DNA from: Ceratopteris richardii
Taxonomy: Eukaryota; Streptophyta; Polypodiopsida; Polypodiales; Pteridaceae
NCBI GenBank assembly: GCA_020310875.1
Contig: CM035427.1
Location: 96,655,094-96,719,093, forward strand
Direction: 5' to 3'
DNA: 64,000 nt
This document shows, one piece after another, positions 43,880-52,908 of this stretch; the first letter of the stretch is position 1; every line of letters begins with the position of its first letter. A model generated the notes under the pieces. It saw only the letters and a program-made list of their open reading frames with translations, was not told where the DNA came from and made no database searches. Made by a program: the position numbers and the translations under genes.

Positions 43880-44007
43880 CAGCCCAGGCAGACATGCCTT
43901 GGACGAGCCGCGGGCGCAAGTTGCGTTCAAAAATTTGATGATTCGCGGAATTCTGCAATTCACACTACGTATCGCATTTCGCTGCGTTCTTCATCGTTGC
44001 AAGAGCC
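43880..44007 (-). rRNA. Captured 5.8S rRNA fragment, antisense to G
   Basis: On the minus strand this reads CGATGAAGAACGCAGCGAAA, then GTGTGAATTGCAGAATTC, TTTGAACGCAACTTGCGCCC and GGCATGTCTGCCTGGGC, the conserved core and 3' end of eukaryotic 5.8S rRNA. About 128 nt are present; the first ~30-40 nt are missing. It lies inside a recent retroelement, so it is a captured piece, not an rDNA locus. The AATTC ending of the diagnostic motif differs from the AATCC of seed plants. Confidence 0.92.
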
Positions 44008-44028
44008 AAAAGGACACTACCAACAGTA

Positions 44029-44064
44029 TTGCACTTGCGGGTTCGAGTCCACCGTGCGTGCCAG
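44029..44064 (+). ncRNA. tRNA-like 3' end (B-box and CCA) next to the 3' LTR of G
   Basis: GCGGGTTCGAGTCCACC matches a tRNA T-arm and polymerase III B-box (GGTTCGAGTCC), followed by GTGCGTGCCA. Two T-stem pairs mismatch, and no D-arm or anticodon arm is recognised upstream. May be a tRNA remnant or chance. Confidence 0.4.
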
Positions 44065-45234
44065 TGTTAGACGGCCGCCGAACAAAGGACAATTGTACTT
44101 AGACAGAGGTTTTTAATGTAGAAAGAACCCTTCTGAAAGTACGCGGTAAAGAAAGATTCGCGTAAAGCCTTGTAACAAAACTCTATTTAAAGCAATGAAA
44201 AGGGACGAGAGGGCATCGGAGAGAGTCCCCGTTTTTTGGGAAGTTGCGAGTATATTGCGAGAGTTCCCGTTTCTGGGGTTATTTTACTTCGTCTACTGTG
44301 TGCAACGCGTAGAGTGTCTTGGTTCTGTCCTGTCTGGGCACCTTCTCTGCGTAATCATTCGACTGTGTATGTGTGATACACTGTGTGTTACGAGTCGGTA
44401 CTGCGATTGTGAGAGTCTGTTCGGTAACGAGCTAAAGAGCCTCCTGTGTTTTGGGAATTGCACGTATAAGTGTTGTATGTGTCGAACAAGAGTAACTCTG
44501 TTCTGTTCGTCTGCTCCCTTCCCTCTCCTGTGTATGTGCTTGTGTGCGTATGTGCGTTATACGCAGTGTTACGAATTGATACGGTGTTGCAGAGATTTCA
44601 CCCGGTAATGATTAAAGTATTTCCTAAGCGTTAGTCGACAGGAATACGTTTGTCTGATCGTTCTTCTGTGGAGCACGAACGCATAGAAAACTAACATGGT
44701 TCGGTTGTGAGTTATGAGTTTCTGTGAATGACTGAGCAGGTAGTATATCTATGTTCAGATTAGTACCAGTAGTGTTCTAAATACGAGTAGAATGATGATA
44801 AAGTGCGTGCCAAGTTATAGTCAGTAGGTCTTGCAATTTGAATGTGGTACTCGGTAAAGTCGTAAATTGTGCAGAAGGATTTCGTGGTGTGGTCGTGTTA
44901 AGTTACCAGCAGTGCGCTTTGGGTATTGATTCTCAGTCCGGATTACTGCTCAACTGTTATAGCAGGTAGATCTTGGAGTACGGGATTCTAAGACGTTGAT
45001 AGCCTTGGTTGATCAGAAACAACTACTGAGCTAAGACGCACTGACCGAGTAACGAGTGAGTGAGAAGTTGGGAAAATAGTATAGGGCCTCTGTCTAACAG
45101 ACCCCTACCACTCCCAAGGACCCACGTGGCTAGAGTCCGTTTACTTTTACGGTAAGATTAACTACAGAAAGACTCGGATATACATGTTACGCCGTGTTGA
45201 TTTGATAGAAAGCGATACTATTATACGTTTAACA
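44065..45234 (+). repeat. 3' LTR of gypsy element G
   Basis: 1,170 bp, nearly identical to 35104-36271. Includes GGG where the other has G in TATAGCCTC (2-bp insertion near 45085). Confidence 0.96.
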
Positions 45235-45834
45235 GGCTTCATCAGTTTCTTTATTTACAAAGAGCTCTATGCTCCTGTTATCCTGAGGGGTCTTTTCTGG
45301 AACTAGTACTCGGGTCAATACAGATTTTCCTCTAGGTGTTCTAGGTTCCCCTAATGGTTCTTTTCCTTGAGATTTTGCTTCTGTCTCTAACTGAATTACG
45401 CCAAACTCGTCGGTATTGTTTGGCTATGTACTCAAGATGTACATCGTTCCTTCCTTGTCTATGTACGCGTCTCTCTCGAATTTCACCACTGGATGTTCCA
45501 ATCCAATGGGTTGATTGGGGTTGTGCATTTGCACGACTTGTCTTCTCAAACCATCCTCATAGATGCGAGCACCTAAGCGGTTGGTTTGGAGGAACTCTAA
45601 TTGAGTCCTATAGGGTCCTTCAGGTCTTTCTAAGTATGCTACATTTGACCCTCCTTCCGGTCGTTCCGTGCTAAATGCCATTTCTGACTCGCTTGATTCT
45701 GAGCTCAACTCGTAGGGATAATTTCTATTCAGTTGTTGAGCCCACGATCGTGCAGTAGTCCTTACACTTGCTTCCGAAGATCTAAGGCTTTGTCGGTCTG
45801 ACTTACCTATATGTTTGCCTGATCTTAGGTTCAT
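45235..45834 (-). pseudogene. F gag, N-terminal part
   Basis: Starts at ATG 45832-45834 (MNLRSGKHIGKSDRQ), typical of plant gypsy gag openings. A TAG at 45424-45426 follows MYILST, after which the same frame stays open for 60 codons to the insertion point of G and continues at 35103. Ser/Glu/Arg-rich, no recognised fold. Confidence 0.8.
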
Positions 45835-47704
45835 TAATTTTCTTCCTTGCACACTCAGTACACACTTAGATCGTCAATGATTCTTTGTTCTTTACTTGAT
45901 TCTTTTTTAAGTTCTTTGGATTCTTGTCTCGACGTATGCGTCAGGAATTCGACTTTTCATTATATTTTTGTGGTTCTCGTTCCGTCAGACTTATGTTCTT
46001 TCCTTTAGGTTTTCGTCACACACACCTTTACTTTTAGTCTTAGACTTGATAATGTTAAGTCTCTTGAACTTAAGGCATTCCTATCGTCGTTAATCCACAA
46101 CTACCGTTTAGCCTAAGCTAAGAATTGACTGAGGGGGTTGAGTAATCTTCCAACCTCGAGTCAGCTTTTCTGGTTGCTCTGATGCCCAAGAAGTCGCGCT
46201 TCCCAAGCTCTATGCTCTGCACTGCCTTGCTTTGCTTTGCTTTGGTTGCTCTTGCTAGACCTGGAAAAATCCAATATTAGACCAATTCACAATGGATGAT
46301 CAAGCACTTGAGTTTATACACTTTTAAAAGTCCCTTAACTTTTGGCAAACTTTTCTTCCCAAGCCCCCTTTCTTTCCTAGTCCCACTGATGGTCAAACTC
46401 AAATTATCTTATCTAAAAATCAATGTATTCTTTATAAAAAAAACAGTTGAGGTCACGTAGTACTCGTAGAGAGCTTTCTAACGAGCTAACAAGCTCAAAA
46501 AACGGACTTCGGATGAAAAAGTTATGACCGTTCAGGCCCTGGGGGGTAAAAACTGACATGCAGATTTTTCTCCAATTATGAGCTAAGGGGTCTCCTATGA
46601 GTCTTATCACCCAAAAATTTCCCAAAAATAGCCCCAAATTTGGCCAAAAAATGAAACCCTAAAATTTGCGATGGGGTTGCACAATCGCGATGGTCAGCAA
46701 CAATCGCGATGGTCTGGGACCGTCGCGATGGTGTGAAATGTGAACCGTCGCGATGGTCTGGGGTGCACGGTCGCGATGGTCTGAAAACGAACGATCGCGA
46801 TGGTCTATACGTGAATGATCGCGATGGCGTGAGGGTGAACAATCGCGATGGCGTGAAAATGAGCAATCGCGATGGCTCGATCAGGCAGAGAATCGCGATG
46901 GCATAAGTCAACGGTCAACGTGAACAATCGCGATGGTCCGAAGCGAACCGTCGCAATGGTCCGTGATGCGATGGCGTGAGCCAATCGCGATGGTCTGGGT
47001 GCGATGGCTTGAGCCAATTGCGATGGTCTAGCTTGCCACGTGGCAGCGTCGGCGCGATGGCGTGAGCCAATCGCGATGGTGTGGGGTCAACCGAACAGTC
47101 GTGATGGTCTGCGAACAATCGTGATGGTCCAAGTGAACCGTCGCGATGGTGTGAGACCGTCGCGATGGTCCGGCCGAGCCGTCGCGATGGTGTGACACAA
47201 TCGCGATGGTCTGAGATCGTCACGATGGTCCACCAAAATGAGAATTTTGCAGATGCGTCTGTGGATTCGTGCAAGCGCAAGGGTCGCCTACCTCGTGGTG
47301 TGGTCGCCTACCAAAAATGCCAAAGGTTGCAGACCATCGCGATGGTCTGACACAGTCGGAAATCTCTGACAGAAAGTGAACTTTTTACCTTTTCCAAGCT
47401 TTCCTGATGCTCTGAAGCTCTGTACCTGCAAGAAAACTCAAGAAAACAAAAGTACACACAAGCACAAAAGCTCTCTCTCACTCTCTCGCATGCACAAATG
47501 AGGGGAAATGAGGAGAATGGGTGTATATGGTGAATTTTTTGATTTTTTTGGGAATGAAGACGATGATGCGGTGATGAAGATGGAGTGTGGGGGAAGTGAA
47601 AAACACTAAAAACTAAGTAAAAACAACAACAAAAACTGAAATTTTTACCTTCCAACGCCACTTCTTGCTATACTCTTACCATCACACATTCGTCCTAGAC
47701 TCGA
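45835..47704 (-). other. 5' leader of element F
   Basis: About 1.87 kb between PBS and gag. It holds the TCGCGATGG repeat field (46665-47350) and AT-rich flanks. Open frames in it simply follow the repeat period and carry no gag motif. Confidence 0.75.
46665..47350. repeat. Irregular TCGCGATGG repeat field in the F leader
   Basis: 18 exact copies of TCGCGATGG counted by eye over about 690 bp, mostly preceded by AA or CG and followed by TCTG, TGTG or CGTGAG, at irregular spacing of about 17-60 bp. About eight variants occur; several differ by a transition at a CpG (TCGTGATGG, TCGCAATGG, TCACGATGG, TTGCGATGG). TCGCGA is palindromic. GC-rich in an otherwise AT-rich region. Confidence 0.93.
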
Positions 47705-47722
47705 TCCCCGGCAACGGCGCCA
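47705..47722 (-). promoter_or_regulatory. Primer-binding site of element F
   Basis: Minus strand TGGCGCCGTTGCCGGGGA, the Asp-type tRNA PBS used by Athila/Tat-like gypsy elements, seven bases from the LTR. Confidence 0.92.
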
Positions 47723-47729
47723 AATTTGG

Positions 47730-48374
47730 TGTTGCTCTAGCACAATGGTAAGTACCACGTTAAGAAGCTCCACCTCCTTAATGTCAATCCGCGAAAGAGA
47801 TAGGAGTGATATGAAGATCGTGAATGTGAGATGAAATGAGAGTGAAGGTGAGAAGCATAAAGATGCACACACACATACACACACACTACGAAGAGACAAG
47901 CAAGACACAATGGAAGGTGAGAAATTAACTCTATTACTCAAGGTCTCAAATACAAGCTCAAAATAGCTCTAAGCTCACACCAACTAACAAGCTCCCTCAA
48001 AAATGAGCTCTCTAGCTCTTTTTATAGTTTCTAGACTAGTTTTGACCAGTTTCACATCTAGTGACCGGCATAGTTAAAAATAGGTCCTAAATGCTATTTG
48101 AGAGGGTAAACGGTGTCTAAAAATAACCAAAATTGGTATGCGCATTCTACCTAAGCTCCTCAAGCTCGAGGACTCCTCGGCTTGCACAAAATGGAGCTAT
48201 GGATTACAAAATGGGGTTTTCTATGTTACATATGTTACAATTAGTGATGAAAATCACTGTTGAATGTTTGAAGAAGTAATAAAAAACATATTTGGTTGGA
48301 AAACTGATTCGACTGGCTCCCTACACCGTCTTTACATACTTCCGCATCGTCTGTGCCTCTGACTGCTTCCAACA
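47730..48374 (-). repeat. 5' LTR of gypsy element F
   Basis: 645 bp, partner of 20881-21525; includes the same CA-rich microsatellite. Confidence 0.93.
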
Positions 48375-49634
48375 ACAGGTGATTAAGAATGGAGGGTAGG
48401 AGGAAAGAATAGGGAGGGCTGACAAGGCTGACAAGGCTGACAGGGAGAGGGTAAGGAGGGGTAAGGGGTGGGGCTAATTAGACAGATAAAGGAAGGGGCA
48501 GGGAGTAGGATTACAGGCTTAGAGAGGGCCAAAATGATAAAATAGGAAAGCTACAAAGGGTGTATAATGAAAAATCTGAAACATATGGTAAAATAAAGTG
48601 AGAATAGACCATGTGGACCATGTGCATAATGAAAAACATGTGATAAATGTGCTCAAAACATGTCGGTTTTGACCAAAAGTCAGAGAAAAGTTGGGATTTT
48701 GGAAAACCTATGTCAAAAAATGAGTTAAGAGGTGCCAAAAGACATGAAAATGACCCCAAGTTTGAAAAAAATGGCCATCTAAGGTGCAATCTAGAGCCAA
48801 AAGCATTGGACCAAGAAAAATAAAAAAAATAAATATATATGGGTTTTTTAATCATAATATGATTTATTTATTTATTTTTTTAACCATCCGTGGAGGTTGA
48901 TTAAAAATAAAAATGAAAAAATTAAAAATAAAACAAATTAATGAAGTAAGTAAATAATATAAAAAGAAAAATAATAAAAAAGAAAAAAAAGAGGGGGAGT
49001 AGAGCATGTTGAGGGGGGGTCGAGAGGGGAGGGGGTTTAGAGAGAGGAGGTAGAGATTTTTTTTCTTTCTTAAATTTAATTAATAGAAAAAAAGAAAAGC
49101 AGCCATCGGGGGCTTTTTTGTGAAAAATACCAAAAATAGATAAAAAATACAAAATAAAATAGAAAAATTTCAAAAAAATCCAAAAAAACAAAAAAAGTCT
49201 CAATAAATTCCCTACATATCTAGGCCACTTATCCCAATCAAAACCACACAGAGATCCTTTTTTCCTTAATTTTATTAAGAAAAATGACATTGAAGAAAGA
49301 TAAACAATTCTAAATAAAATTCTAAGTATGCTTTAAAATTCTCAAAAAAATTCTTCAAAATTTACTTATGCCAAGGGCTATGAAATGGCTAATAAGCTGC
49401 ATAAAAACTCAAGGAACAAGCATGAAAAAGGATAAAAACTACCAAAACTTAAGCAAAAATATGGTACGAGAAGGCTATGTACAATCTGGACAGATTTTGC
49501 AAGTTCCAAGTGATCGAGAAATCTTCACTTGCGCTGATGATAGGCCTTGAGCCTGGATATATTGACCAGTGCTAGTACCTCTCCTTTCAAATTCTCTAAC
49601 TCTTATGACTTATGGAATATGTTGAACAAGGAAT
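48375..49634. other. Unassigned AT-rich region
   Basis: Continuation of the F insertion site. Has three tandem GGCTGACAA units near 48417-48443 and a strongly A/T-biased, purine-run stretch at 48800-49340. The minus-strand hydrophobic frames here (such as 48922-49290) are low complexity and not believed. Confidence 0.5.
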
Positions 49635-50110
49635 TGTTGGAGTGTTAATTTATTAATGTATTAATGTATTTTGGTGTTTTTGATATAGCAGCTGAAGGTT
49701 CGAAGCATGAAAGGCGTGAAAGGGTGGACATCAATAATCCAAACTATAATTTATTTAGTTTCTAAATAAGCCTGCGTAGAGGGCTCTATTGTTAGAAACA
49801 GTTAAAAAAATAGTGGTTAGAATAAGGGTCATTGTAGGCCACAATTTCTGATATTAAAAGCAAAGGCTCTCTACGAAAGTTACCAACTTTTAGTTTCACG
49901 CTTGCTTTTTGAAGCCACTCTCATGTAACCACTCTTTTTGGCATAATAAAAAATTCCTATAAATACATGAACTATGTGGACTTTCGAAATAGAGTGCATG
50001 GGGGGAGATTGCACCCAACACTGCGTTTTGTGTCGTCTCTTGTCGTGTCTCTTTTTCTATGTGTTTTCAACATTCGTAACCTCTGTGTGCACAAGAGTAA
50101 GATCCTGACA
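49635..50110 (+). repeat. 5' LTR of element L
   Basis: 476 bp with TG...CA ends; its last ~45 bp recur at 50660-50705. Confidence 0.78.
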
Positions 50111-50439
50111 ATAGTGGTATTAGAGCCCTCTGCATGCATCAATACGCACGGATCTGTTTCACTATTCTCTATTCGCAATTTTGATTTTGGTTTCTATTTC
50201 TGTTTTTGGTTCCAATTTCAGTTTTAGTTTTTGGTTTTTGTTTATGTTCCAGTTCCAGAATGAGAACCTACGTTTACACCTACGTTTACTCCTTTGGCTT
50301 ACTCCAAGACGTCGAATAAGGCATAGAACTTAGGCATAACTTAAGACATAGCTAATGCATTACTTTGGCATCTTTGGAACCCAAGGCTCCCTTGGCAACC
50401 ATAGGCAGTCGTTGGCTACGCGCAACCAATTTTAATGTA

Positions 50440-50545
50440 TGAGTGGCAATCAGGAGTTTTAGATTCACCAAGGTCAGAGGATTTGAACCCAAAACCTCAT
50501 CCACACAAGGGAAGTGCTTTACCACTACACTCTCTCTTGGTCTTG
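50440..50545 (-). repeat. tRNA-related SINE-head-like sequence
   Basis: Minus strand has GTGTAGTGGTAAAGCAC (A-box/D-arm-like, 50516-50533) and GGGTTCAAATCC (B-box, 50479-50490), about 40 bases apart as in tRNA genes and tRNA-derived SINEs. The 3' part and borders are not defined. Confidence 0.55.
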
Positions 50546-50714
50546 TCACTCAAGTTCTCTCCTCTTATAGTTAACATAACTTGCAACTCTTTCTTACTTT
50601 TTCAAGAAAGCTTGGGCAAGGCGGCACGACATGACACAACATGGCACATCTCAAGGTATTTTTAGCATCCATAACCTCTGTGTGCGTGTGAGTAAGATCT
50701 TGACAACACTAACT

Positions 50715-51119
50715 CCACTGCACCCCAATTCAACATCGTCTTAATTCTACAAGGTCCTTCCCAGTGTGGAAGCCATTTTTCCCTTACTTGTGTGTGGATT
50801 TGAGGTCTATGGAGAAGAACTAACATGCTTGTTTGTAAGTTATTGTTCCACAGATTCCGCTCATGTGCCTCCTTCCTCTTCATTTGAGTCTCTAGCAATT
50901 GTTGTGTAGCATATAGACATATCTCTTCCACTTTGTGCAGTGCTTCAAGCCTGTAAGAGACACCACAGTCTTTCTTTCCCTGCATGAATGCTAGTTTTGG
51001 TGACCCATGTAGAAATTCAAAGGGTTCAATAGGCAATATCCCATAAACCAATTGGAATGGAGAGTATCTTGTAACTTCTTTGTAAGCTAATCTATACACC
51101 CATAGGGTACCTTGATAAG
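50715..51119 (-). pseudogene. Integrase C-terminal part of H
   Basis: AYKEVTRYSPFQLVYG marks the end of the integrase core; KWLPHWEGPCRIKTMLNWGA is the GPY/F-like tail. About 130 residues are usable. The upstream core lies beyond the TRIM at 51957-52330. The last residues run into LTR sequence of L. Confidence 0.85.
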
Positions 51120-51124
51120 CTATG

Positions 51125-51264
51125 TGTAAGGAATTGAACTCACAACCTCTTGGTTAGGAATGTGATGGGCTAACCACTTGCCCCAAAAGCCATGGTTGAG
51201 GATTACTTCCTAATCCTCTCTCTTAGGGTGTGGTTCAACCATCTCCTACCAGGATTATGTTACA
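51125..51264 (-). repeat. 3' LTR of the TRIM
   Basis: 140 bp, TGTAAGG...GTTACA on the plus strand, identical to 51817-51956. Confidence 0.96.
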
Positions 51265-51816
51265 TTCTTCCCCCCTTGGTCGATCATTGTCCTCAATGAT
51301 CTGCTCTTGTATCCCTCTAGCCTCGGTGATCAATCCCTTGAACTCCCTAGGTGCCCTTGAATTGATGTTCCTCAACCTCGCACAGTTTCTTGAACCTTGT
51401 TCGCAACCTTGGTCTCTTGAACCCTTGCTCTCAACCTTGGTGTCTTGAACCTTCTTGTTCGCAACCTTGGTATCTCGAGCCCTTGTTCTCAACCTCAGTC
51501 TTGAACCTTGTTCTCACCCATGCTTGGTATCTTGAACACTCAATCAAGTGCCACCCAAGGATTCACAAGGAATTCACACTTCCAAGCTAGCTCATTGGAA
51601 AGTTCGTTCCGAGAGCTTTCCAACGGTATATTACACGCCTCAATCCGACCTACGGATTGAGAGATACACCCCAATCATTGTAAGGTCCATCCTTGAAACC
51701 GACGCGCGCCTTCCACAATTCCTACCCTTTCACATGGAGGATGCCCAAGCGCCTTTTTTAGAGGCCATTGGATCATTCCACCTTGCCCAAGCCTACTTCC
51801 TAGGCTCTGATACCAA

Positions 51817-51956
51817 TGTAAGGAATTGAACTCACAACCTCTTGGTTAGGAATGTGATGGGCTAACCACTTGCCCCAAAAGCCATGGTTGAGGATTACTT
51901 CCTAATCCTCTCTCTTAGGGTGTGGTTCAACCATCTCCTACCAGGATTATGTTACA
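51817..51956 (-). repeat. 5' LTR of the TRIM
   Basis: 140 bp. On the minus strand its 3' end has AAGTGGTTAGCCCATCAC and GTTGTGAGTTCAATTCC, resembling tRNA A- and B-box regions. Confidence 0.95.
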
Positions 51957-52332
51957 CTATGCCCCAAGAAGTGGGTTGTAATGTACATTCCTTCCTTAAC
52001 ATGGAAATTAATACCTTATTGGTGGATTCTACCTATCCATTAGCTCTTGGATAATGGACACAAGAGATCAAAGTAGGGTAGATGGGCCCTACAAAATCTA
52101 GGCCCCACTTCTCAAATGGTTGCCAAGAAGTGGAAATAATCAAGGGGTTATGCCCCTGTGTTGTTTGCTTATGTCCACAAATCTGATAGAAATCACATGC
52201 TTTTCCCCATTCCTTTGCATCTTTGAATAATGTAGGCCACCATAAGCCAGTATTAAGGATTCTCTAGCTCCTAATGTGTCTTGGAAGGTGCCCACCACCT
52301 GCTCGATGTGTAGATTTAAGGATTTCCCTCAC
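51957..52332 (-). pseudogene. Integrase core and HHCC remnants of H
   Basis: No long open frame, but the three minus frames together show WPTLFKDAKEWGK-like, CGHKQTT-like and EKWGLDFVGP-like gypsy integrase sequence, each broken by stops. Order agrees with the flanking pieces. Confidence 0.7.
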
Positions 52333-52908
52333 TTATTCTTCTTCCATGCACTTTCTAAACATGTTGTCCTTGCCTTGTCTACATACTTTTCCCTCAATGA
52401 AGGTAAAATGTCTTCTTTTGATTAGCAACCTCTTTCTTTGCATAGTGCTTGCCTTCTCTGGATACAATCTAGTTTTAAGAAAATTCTTGATATCATGATA
52501 CCAAGTTGCTCGTACAACAAACAAATTAACATCTGGAAAATCCTCATTTACTCCAATTGATTTATCCATAGAGCTAAACCTACATAGGTGGTCTGCCATG
52601 ACATTTTCTCTACCTGGTCTATGGACTATAGAAAAATCAAATTCCTAGAACAAAAGTAGCCACCTCCATACCCTACCAGTTTCTTGTGGCTTATTTAGTA
52701 AATATCGGAGTGGTTGATAATCACTTATGATAACAAATTTCATTCCTAGCAAGTAATGACAAAAATTTTGTACCATGAAAACCATTGTTGGGGCCTCCCT
52801 TTCTGTGGTGCTATAATTTTCTCCAACCTTTGTCAAAATTTGACTTGCATACTGAATAGTTCTATCAAGTTTGTATTCCTTGCTATGTTGAGTCAAAACT
52901 GCACCCAT
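52333..52908 (-). pseudogene. RNase H and linker of H
   Basis: 52645-52908: MGAVLTQHSKEYKLDRTIQYAS and GMKFVIISDYQPLRYLLNK of gypsy RNase H. 52333-52599: end of RNase H and linker toward HHCC. A frameshift near 52600-52645 separates them. Confidence 0.82.

Larger units (their letters stand above)
35104..45234 (+). mobile_element. Young Ty3/gypsy element G inserted in the gag of F
   Basis: Plus-strand element, 10,131 bp, with LTRs of 1,168 and 1,170 bp that differ by one substitution (36080 region: G versus A) and a 2-bp insertion. It is flanked by GGCT at 35100-35103 and 45235-45238. The LTR ends form TGTTA...TAACA. Deleting G and one target copy gives an uninterrupted gag frame of F. gag-protease and RT-integrase frames are both long and open, so it may have been active recently. 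The 3' end before the LTR is highly unusual. Confidence 0.96.
20881..48374 (-). mobile_element. Giant Ty3/gypsy element F hosting element G
   Basis: Minus-strand element with 645-bp LTRs at 47730-48374 (5') and 20881-21525 (3'), flanked by GCAGG and ACAGG, a target duplication with one mismatch. After removing G, 17,359 bp remain, long even for large plant gypsy elements of the Tat/Athila group. The Asp-type PBS also fits that group. Order: leader with repeat field, gag, protease, RT, RNase H, two HHCC modules, integrase core, GPY-like tail, second protease, ~1,500-codon accessory frame, polypurine tract. LTRs differ at about 11 positions by eye (~98% identical). Several nonsense changes and one frameshift make it defective. 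Confidence 0.9.
49635..50705 (+). mobile_element. Truncated copia-type element L (LTR, PBS, short internal part)
   Basis: LTR at 49635-50110 (TGTTGG...CTGACA, 476 bp) with TATA-like CTATAAATAC at ~49959, followed by an initiator-Met PBS TGGTATTAGAGCC at 50115-50127. About 540 bp of noncoding internal sequence ends in a fragment of the LTR end (about 50660-50705, ACCTCTGTGTGCG...TCTTGACA). No coding sequence. No target duplication seen. Confidence 0.78.
51125..51956 (-). mobile_element. TRIM: miniature LTR element with identical 140-bp LTRs
   Basis: 832 bp, with LTRs at 51125-51264 and 51817-51956 that read identical by eye, and a perfect 5-bp duplicated target CTATG (51120-51124, 51957-51961). 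On the minus strand the PBS TGGTATCAGAGCC (51803-51815) follows the 5' LTR by one base, and the polypurine tract CCAAGGGGGGAAGAA (51265-51279) adjoins the 3' LTR. No coding capacity, so it must be moved by proteins of another element. Identical LTRs imply recent insertion. Confidence 0.96.

Noticed and set aside
43880..44007. Genuine rDNA locus
   Set aside because: Only ~128 nt of 5.8S, no 18S or 28S nearby, and it is within the borders of a retrotransposon.
45424..45426. TAG in F gag as a recoding stop
   Set aside because: F has several other nonsense codons in the same gene (34626, 34083), so ordinary decay is more likely.
46665..47350. TCGCGATGG field as a CRISPR array or coding repeat protein
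   Set aside because: Repeat is only 9 bp, spacing is irregular, host is a plant, and frames across it change with spacing.
48922..49290. Hydrophobic minus-strand frame of 122 residues as a membrane protein
   Set aside because: Arises from T-rich low-complexity DNA read on the minus strand; no family features.
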